Shown here in pieces: positions 58,864 to 64,000 of a DNA stretch of 64,000 bases. The stretch is taken from the NCBI GenBank assembly GCA_002869565.1, contig PKUJ01000024.1:1-64000 (forward strand). Direction: 5' to 3'. The notes under the pieces are model-generated. The model worked only from the letters and a program-made list of their open reading frames with translations. It was not told the DNA's origin and made no database searches. A program made the translations under genes and the position numbers. The DNA is from Arcobacter sp. (GTDB taxonomy: Bacteria > Campylobacterota > Campylobacteria > Campylobacterales > Arcobacteraceae). Numbering within the stretch: position 1 is the first letter of the stretch; each line of letters opens with the position of its first letter.

Positions 58864-59451
58864 CTTTTCTAAAAACTCTTGATATTTTAAAATATCATTT
58901 TTTACATCAGGATTTTTCATCACATCAAAACATGAAAATGATTCTAATATTTCACATCCACAAAACTTATAAGTTGTAGTTATAGCAATAAATGCGTCAT
59001 CAACACTTTTTCCATTATATAATATTTGATTTGTATCATTAAAACACTCTTTGGGTGCATTCCAAGAAAGAGATAATACAAACTTTTTTCCATACATTTC
59101 TCCACCCGTACCATATTGTTTTGATTTATCTGTTGTTGTTCTTCCATCAGTTTTTATCAGCTTTTGTTGGTCAAGTCCACTATTAAAAACTTCATCAATA
59201 TATTTTTTATGTATCCAAGGGGTACCAAACCAAAAAACTGGACTTTGCGTTATGATTATATCAGCCCACACATGTTTATTTACCTCTTCTTCGACATTAT
59301 ACCCTTTATCAAGTATACTAGTTTTTACACTATAACCTTTTAACTCTAATTTTGTTTTAGCAAGTTCTGTCAAAGTGTTATTTAATTTTCCTTTTGAATA
59401 CTCTTTATAAGACTGATGGGCATTTATTATAAGTACATTTTTCATAATCAT
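58858..59451 (-). CDS. NAD(P)H oxidoreductase, MdaB-like paralogue
   Basis: 197 residues, clearly paralogous to the protein at 33.5 kb: VLIINAHQSYKEYSKGKLNN, WADIIITQSPVFWFGTPWIHKKYIDEVFNSG and YGTGGEMYGKKFVLSLSWNAPKECF. Flavodoxin fold, probably FAD-dependent quinone reduction. It lacks the HxlR-type operator found before its paralogue, and instead follows an AraC gene (59.5-60.4 kb) on the same strand. Confidence 0.88.
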   Translation of the reverse strand: MIMKNVLIINAHQSYKEYSKGKLNNTLTELAKTKLELKGYSVKTSILDKGYNVEEEVNKHVWADIIITQSPVFWFGTPWIHKKYIDEVFNSGLDQQKLIKTDGRTTTDKSKQYGTGGEMYGKKFVLSLSWNAPKECFNDTNQILYNGKSVDDAFIAITTTYKFCGCEILESFSCFDVMKNPDVKNDILKYQEFLEKL

Positions 59452-59528
59452 CCTTTTTTAATTTCTTAAATTATAAGATTTTAAAAAAATATAAAGAATG
59501 GAATAATCTACAAGTTTTATGTCATTTT

Positions 59529-60383
59529 CTATAAATTTTGGTCCCTATAAAGTAAAGGAGTAGTTTTATGATATTTTTTAAACTGAATTATAAACCAAGA
59601 AACACTTGCATATCCACATGATGTAGCTATTTGTGATACACTTTTTTGACTGTTTTTAAGAAGTGATATTGCTATAAGAAGTCTTCTTTCATTTAGCCAC
59701 TCTTTTGGATTTTTATTATATAGTCTATTCATCTCTTTTCTCAAAGCCTTTGAGTTTAACCTTGTGAGTTTACACATATCATCAACACTATTTATAATAT
59801 CAATATTCTCTTCTAAAATATATTTGATTCTTGAAGACTTTGTTTGAATAATTTTATTTAAAAAAGCAGCAAAAATTTTTTTATCTTTTGAAAGAGAGTA
59901 TAAAAATAGTTCATCAAGTTTGAGTTTCACTAAGTCAATACTATTATCTATATTTTTTTCAAAATATTGATTTATAGTGTTTATACAAGTATTTATAAAC
60001 TCATCTCTTTTTAGTGGCAAAATATCTTCTTGTTTAACTGTATCTAAAGTGATATTATACTTTTTTATAAAATTAAAAACATACTCATCATCAAAAAATA
60101 TTAATATGGAGTTATAGCTATTTTTATCCCCAATTATTTCACTCATAAAATAATTACCTTGAGATAAATAAAGTATATCACTTGTATCAATAGTAATATC
60201 ACTATTTTTAAGATGTAAAGTTTTACCACCGTTTACTAACAAAATAACAAGATGCATACTATTTCTCAAATAGAGTTTATCTTTTTTGTAATTTGTTGAT
60301 TTTGATACTACAACTTTATCATCACTAATAATTTGATATAACTCTTTATTTTCAAATATATAGTTGGGTAGCGTGACTGTCAT
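59529..60383 (-). CDS. AraC-family transcriptional regulator
   Basis: 284 residues. Cupin-like N-terminal part (HLVILLVNGGKTLHLKNSDITIDTSDILYLSQGNYFMSEIIG) closely resembles that of the regulator at 28.4 kb, including the position of the MSE motif; the C-terminal helix-turn-helix pair is INSVDDMCKLTRLNSKALRKEMNRLY and VSQIATSCGYASVSWFIIQFKKY. It starts seven bases after the LysE stop, so it is co-transcribed with the exporter, without an obvious ribosome site of its own. Confidence 0.88.
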   Translation of the reverse strand: MTVTLPNYIFENKELYQIISDDKVVVSKSTNYKKDKLYLRNSMHLVILLVNGGKTLHLKNSDITIDTSDILYLSQGNYFMSEIIGDKNSYNSILIFFDDEYVFNFIKKYNITLDTVKQEDILPLKRDEFINTCINTINQYFEKNIDNSIDLVKLKLDELFLYSLSKDKKIFAAFLNKIIQTKSSRIKYILEENIDIINSVDDMCKLTRLNSKALRKEMNRLYNKNPKEWLNERRLLIAISLLKNSQKSVSQIATSCGYASVSWFIIQFKKYHKTTPLLYRDQNL

Positions 60384-60390
60384 ATATGTG

Positions 60391-61023
60391 TTAAGCGTGA
60401 TTCTTTAATCGTAATAAACCAATTCCCATAAATATAAAAATACCACCTGTTATTTTATTGATAATATTTACACTTCTTTTATTACTTAAATATGCTTTTG
60501 ATCTTTTAGCTAAATACGCATAAGTACAAAGTGAGAAAAAAGATATAAATAGAAAAGCACCTGTCATTATAAAAAATTGTGGTGCAATAGCACTATTCAA
60601 ATCTAAAAATTGTGGGAATATTGCTGTGAAAAATAGTATAGGTTTTGGATTTGTGATTGCTAAAAAGAAAGCTTCAAAAAAGTACTGTTTTTTAGTTTTT
60701 ACAATATTTCCTTCTTTGTTTTCATCAATATTAAATCCACCTCTATTTCTTAGAAATTTTATTCCAAGATAGATTAAATAAAGAGCACCAATACTTTTTA
60801 CAATTATAAAAAGTGTTGCAGAAGTAGTAAGAATAAGTCCTAATCCTAAAATAGCAGCAGTTGATAAAATAAATAGACCAATACTATTTGCAAGTGAAGT
60901 AATAGCAACTGTTTTCATATCTGTTCTTAATCCATTTATTATGGCTAATATAATAGCTGGACCTGGGCTTGTTATATAAAAAAATGCAACAACTAAATAC
61001 AATAAAAGTGTATCGATATTCAT
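60391..61023 (-). CDS. LysE/RhtB-family amino acid exporter
   Basis: 210 residues with six membrane segments. FYITSPGPAIILAIINGLRTDMKTVAITSLANSIG is the LysE family signature (PGPxxLxxxxxGxxxG form), followed by LYLIYLGIKFLRNR and FFEAFFLAITNPKPILFFTAIFPQF. It exports amino acids or similar solutes. Ribosome site AAGGAATCACG before the ATG. It shares a transcript with the AraC regulator that follows. Confidence 0.92.
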   Translation of the reverse strand: MNIDTLLLYLVVAFFYITSPGPAIILAIINGLRTDMKTVAITSLANSIGLFILSTAAILGLGLILTTSATLFIIVKSIGALYLIYLGIKFLRNRGGFNIDENKEGNIVKTKKQYFFEAFFLAITNPKPILFFTAIFPQFLDLNSAIAPQFFIMTGAFLFISFFSLCTYAYLAKRSKAYLSNKRSVNIINKITGGIFIFMGIGLLRLKNHA

Positions 61024-61093
61024 CGTGATTCCTTATGTAGGTATTATTTAATATATAAAAAAGTTACTTAATAAATCATAAATAGTATCTATA

Positions 61094-62233
61094 CTAAAAA
61101 AAATAGCTAAAGCAACTTCCTTGATTTATTTTTGATTTAACTTCATATTTTATATTGTTTTTAGTACAAATATTTTTTACAATACTAAGTCCAATTCCAA
61201 ATCCCCCACTAACTTTATCCCCTCTATAATATCTATTAAATATTTTATTTGTATCTTTTATACCAATTCCTTGGTCTTTAAAAGTTAGCTGTATATTGTC
61301 ATTAAATTTTTTAAGACTTACGTTAATTATTGATTTGTCTTTTGAATATTTAATTGCATTTGATAGATTATTATCAATAATTCTATATAGTTCTATTTCG
61401 TTAAAATCTATATTAATATCTTTTTCAATGTCTGTTATGAGTTCAATGTTTTTTGCACTGGTTAAATCTTTGAAAAATTCAACTCTTTTTATTAAAAACT
61501 CGGAAAAGTCTATATTTGTTTTATTATCTTTTACACTATGACTTTGCATATAATATTCTAAATCTTCATATATAATAGTCATATTTTTTAATGCAGATTT
61601 AATTCTTAATATATGTTTATTATCTTTTATTTTCATTTGTAATAAATCAATATTAAACCTAGCAACTCCTATTGGTGTTTTTAGCTCATGCATTGCATCT
61701 TTTAAAAAATTATCAAGATAATGGTTTAACTTTTTATAGGGTTCTATACTTTGCTTTATAACAAAAAATGAAGATAAAAATATTAAACAAGTTATTGATA
61801 GAAGTAAAATTATTGCATTGTAAATAACTTGGGAATGATTTATATTTTTACAGACAATTATATATTTGGCATTAAATTTATTATTATCTAAATATTGTTT
61901 ATAACATATTTTGTTTTTGTATTTGAAATATGCTGTATCAAAAACGAATTTTTCATTTTTATCAAAAAGCGAAAATATTGTTTTGTCTTTTTCATCAAAA
62001 ATAGCAGATGTAAATATATTTGATCTTGGATAGTAAAAAAAATCACTATTTTCCATCTCAAAATTTTTCATTTTTAAAATAACGGATGAAGTATAATCTT
62101 TTAACATCAGTTTATCTTTGATATTGTGATTTTCAAATGAAGCATCAAGATAAAAATAAATTGGAATAAAAGCAATGCAAAGTGTTAATACAACTTGAAT
62201 TACAATAAATTTTATATCAGTTTTATTTATCAA
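61094..62233 (-). CDS. Sensor histidine kinase
   Basis: 379 residues. Membrane segments at about 9-28 and 137-158 flank a periplasmic sensor domain of ~108 residues. The H-box has His182 in DAMHELKTPIG; N-box DNNLSNAIKYSK, G1 DQGIGI and G2 GGFGIGLSIV complete the ATPase domain. No HAMP domain is obvious. It overlaps the response regulator gene by 11 bases. Confidence 0.93.
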   Translation of the reverse strand: MINKTDIKFIVIQVVLTLCIAFIPIYFYLDASFENHNIKDKLMLKDYTSSVILKMKNFEMENSDFFYYPRSNIFTSAIFDEKDKTIFSLFDKNEKFVFDTAYFKYKNKICYKQYLDNNKFNAKYIIVCKNINHSQVIYNAIILLLSITCLIFLSSFFVIKQSIEPYKKLNHYLDNFLKDAMHELKTPIGVARFNIDLLQMKIKDNKHILRIKSALKNMTIIYEDLEYYMQSHSVKDNKTNIDFSEFLIKRVEFFKDLTSAKNIELITDIEKDINIDFNEIELYRIIDNNLSNAIKYSKDKSIINVSLKKFNDNIQLTFKDQGIGIKDTNKIFNRYYRGDKVSGGFGIGLSIVKNICTKNNIKYEVKSKINQGSCFSYFF

Positions 62234-62882
62234 TTTTATATCCTACAAAACGCTTGTTAAGTATGAAGTTTTTGTCTGTTTTATCTCTTAATCTTTTAAT
62301 ACACATCCTAATATCAGCGTATTGTATATCTTTGTTTTCCCAGATTACTTCATGTAAAGATTCAATAGATACATAAATTCCTCTATTTTGTATAAGTAAA
62401 GATACAACTTCTGACTCCTTTTGAGTCAAATCTACAATCTTTTCATTTTTATACAAAATGTTTTTTTGTATATCAAATTTATAAATATCATAGAGCTTTA
62501 TAAAATTTTCATTTGAATCAAAACATTTACTTTGGACAAGTTGATCAATTCTATATTTTAATTCTAAAAGGTCAAAAGGTTTTTTTAGATAGTCGTTACA
62601 TCCTAATTCATAGCCTTTGCTTAAATTTGATATATCAGTTAGTGAGGTTAGAATAATAACTGGCGTTTTAATTTGGTCTTTTCTAATAGTTTGAACTAAT
62701 TCAAATCCATCCATACCTGGTATTCTAATATCTAGGAGTAAAAGATCATATGTATTTTCATAAATAGCATCTAAAGCATCATTGCCATTTTCAAAATCAT
62801 CTACGTTAAAATCAATATCTTCTAGATACTCTTTAATAGATATTTTATATAAATAATCATCTTCAAGAAGTAGTATTTTCAT
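62223..62882 (-). CDS. OmpR/PhoB-family response regulator
   Basis: 219 residues. The receiver has acidic residues Glu7/Asp8/Asp9, phospho-acceptor Asp51 (LLLLDIRIPGMDG), Thr79/Ser80 and Lys101 (LKKPFD). A winged-helix output domain follows (about 130-219: QKESEVVSLLIQNRGIYVSIESLHEVIW, ADIRMCIKRLRDKTDKNFILNKRFVGYKI). It lies three bases after the Cache-like gene and overlaps the kinase gene. Confidence 0.94.
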   Translation of the reverse strand: MKILLLEDDYLYKISIKEYLEDIDFNVDDFENGNDALDAIYENTYDLLLLDIRIPGMDGFELVQTIRKDQIKTPVIILTSLTDISNLSKGYELGCNDYLKKPFDLLELKYRIDQLVQSKCFDSNENFIKLYDIYKFDIQKNILYKNEKIVDLTQKESEVVSLLIQNRGIYVSIESLHEVIWENKDIQYADIRMCIKRLRDKTDKNFILNKRFVGYKIDK

Positions 62883-62885
62883 TTT

Positions 62886-63818
62886 TTATCTTATTTTTAT
62901 TTGTTTATTATATATCTTATTTTCATTTTTAAAAGATATATCATTAGGTATTTCACCGTCATATTTATAGTTTGGTAGATAATTAAATTTTTGATTTGAT
63001 TTTTCAAAACTGGCTACTAGATAACCAACACTTTTCCCTTTTATATTACCAAGTGAAATTATTGTAATTATTTTATCCTCAATTTCATAATAAAATTTCT
63101 CTCTTTTTAAAATATTTTTATTATGTAGTAATATATCATAGAGTTTTTTATTATAGTTTTTCTCAATAACAACATAATTATAAAGTTTGGCATTCTCTTT
63201 ATGGTATTGTGCAATGTCCAAAAAATTATCATCAAGTAATGGAATAATTTCAATCCCAGCAAGCTTTAAACGATTTTTTAATGATGAATAATCAACAATA
63301 ACTTCAATTGAACCTATGTAATTTTTATTATCAAAAATTGGAGATATAGCTTTTATATTGAATCTTTTTCCAAGTTCATTTGATACAAATGGTTGTTTTG
63401 TTTTTTTAACTTTAACAAGTCCATGCCTAAAACTTGTAAGATTTAACCCTGAATCTTTATTTTCCCAACTTCTAACAAAAACTTTTAATTCTTTAGTATG
63501 TACTTGTATTTGTATATTTTTTATTTTTGTATAGTTTGAAATAAGATTAATAAGATTATTAAGTTCATTTTTTAATTTTTCAGGTTCTTTTTGTTTTAAA
63601 AAATTGATAATATTTTGATTCTTTGAAAAGAGTATAGCTAAAGAGAGTGCATGTTTTTTTTGATATGAAAGTTCATTATTTATAAGTTCAGTATTTTTTG
63701 AAACTAAAATATCAATTTGGTCGTGTTTTATGATGTCATTGTATTTTTTTAGAAAAAATAGAAGTATTAATATAATTGTTATAAAAAATATTATAAAGCT
63801 TTTATATGTTTTTGTCAT
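62886..63818 (-). CDS. Membrane-anchored Cache-like sensory protein without output domain
   Basis: 310 residues. One membrane segment at about 8-25, then an extracytoplasmic domain resembling double-Cache/PAS-like sensors (KHALSLAILFSKNQNIINFLKQKEPEKLKNEL, KELKVFVRSWENKDSGLNLTSFRHGLVKVKKTKQPFV, GLNLT region, PIFDNKNYIGSIEVIVDYSSL). No cytoplasmic signalling domain follows; the protein ends in the periplasm. As the first gene of the operon with the two-component system, it may be a ligand-binding partner of the kinase. Confidence 0.75.
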   Translation of the reverse strand: MTKTYKSFIIFFITIILILLFFLKKYNDIIKHDQIDILVSKNTELINNELSYQKKHALSLAILFSKNQNIINFLKQKEPEKLKNELNNLINLISNYTKIKNIQIQVHTKELKVFVRSWENKDSGLNLTSFRHGLVKVKKTKQPFVSNELGKRFNIKAISPIFDNKNYIGSIEVIVDYSSLKNRLKLAGIEIIPLLDDNFLDIAQYHKENAKLYNYVVIEKNYNKKLYDILLHNKNILKREKFYYEIEDKIITIISLGNIKGKSVGYLVASFEKSNQKFNYLPNYKYDGEIPNDISFKNENKIYNKQIKIR

Positions 63819-63861
63819 AAATTATTTTACCAAAAAAATTTGGTATTATCCTTGTATTATA

Positions 63862-63890
63862 TGATAAAGAGAATATAAAATTCTCTTTAT
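63862..63890. terminator. Bidirectional terminator near the right edge
   Basis: A 12-bp stem GATAAAGAGAAT/ATTCTCTTTATC with loop ATAAA. It lies between the Cache-like operon and the gene that ends at 63901, both on the minus strand, so it ends the latter's transcript. Confidence 0.7.
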
Positions 63891-63900
63891 CATGTATTGT

Positions 63901-64000
63901 TTATTTTATTTTGTGATCGCCTCTTATTTCGTCAATATCAAGACCTAATGCTTTAAAGTTACTTCTAACTGAGTGTTTTTCTTTTAAAACATTTGAGTTA
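63901..64000 (-). CDS. 3' end of an unidentified gene (partial)
   Basis: The last 32 codons of a minus-strand gene running off the window; it ends with TAA at 63901-63903 and reads NSNVLKEKHSVRSNFKALGL and then DIDEIRGDHKIK. The piece is too short to identify. Its terminator follows at once, so it is a separate transcript from the Cache/two-component operon. Confidence 0.6.
   Translation of the reverse strand, partial: NSNVLKEKHSVRSNFKALGLDIDEIRGDHKIK

Overview
The window is very AT-rich chromosomal DNA with tightly packed genes, short intergenic gaps and many intrinsic terminators that overlap stop codons. Gene content (MutS2 with a C-terminal Smr domain, a ThiI with a rhodanese tail, an EptA plus LpxE-like lipid A pair, DUF748 and DUF2721 proteins, many small oxidoreductases and AraC regulators) points to a Campylobacterota genome, most likely an Arcobacter-type bacterium (Arcobacteraceae). 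The genus is an inference from protein style, not a database result. No rRNA, tRNA, CRISPR array or intact insertion sequence was seen.

Layout. 1-2.3 kb: a gene remnant, an FMN-binding protein, a methyltransferase, a flavodoxin-fold oxidoreductase and a tiny lysine-rich protein. 2.3-8.1 kb (minus strand): a LacI-type repressor followed by a binding-protein ABC importer and a metallophosphoesterase, with a perfect 22-bp palindromic operator in front of the binding protein gene. 8.3-12.1 kb: a YheO/DauR-type regulator divergent from ridA-dadA-alr, a D-amino acid catabolic set. 12.1-18.3 kb: aldolase-like protein, DEAD-box helicase, cold shock protein, DUF2721 protein and MutS2. 18.3-25.4 kb: envelope functions, including a 1023-residue DUF748 protein and an overlapping eptA/lpxE-like pair. 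25.5-32.9 kb: dapE, a frameshifted ORF6N gene with a decayed second copy of its tail 1.2 kb away, an AraC regulator, a secreted propeller protein, DoxX, PhnA/YjdM, GyrI-like, VOC and DsbC-like proteins. 32.9-39.2 kb: an HxlR regulator divergent from an eight-gene operon of flavin enzymes, small monooxygenase-like proteins, an exporter and an alcohol dehydrogenase, which looks like a quinone/electrophile/aldehyde response unit. The same 18-bp motif lies in front of this operon and in front of the separate oxidoreductase gene at 1.4-2.0 kb.

39.2-47.3 kb: GNAT, rhodanese, AraC/GyrI and MFS genes, then a TetR regulator divergent from a molybdenum hydroxylase (2Fe-2S subunit, Tat-exported molybdopterin subunit, XdhC, MocA). 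47.4-52.8 kb: a half-size MFS-like membrane protein, thiI, and a MotA/MotB-like proton-channel pair resembling ZorA/ZorB but without defence effectors, expressed from a tandemly duplicated promoter. 53.0-56.3 kb: the most unusual unit, a structured leader followed by a ferritin-like di-iron protein with a cysteine-less TusA-like N-terminus, an acyl-CoA dehydrogenase-like flavoprotein, and a PhnD-like binding protein with no signal peptide. I cannot assign a pathway to it. 56.3-61.0 kb: two more AraC-controlled redox/stress groups and a LysE exporter. 61.1-64.0 kb: a Cache-like sensor with a two-component system, and the 3' end of a further gene at the right edge.
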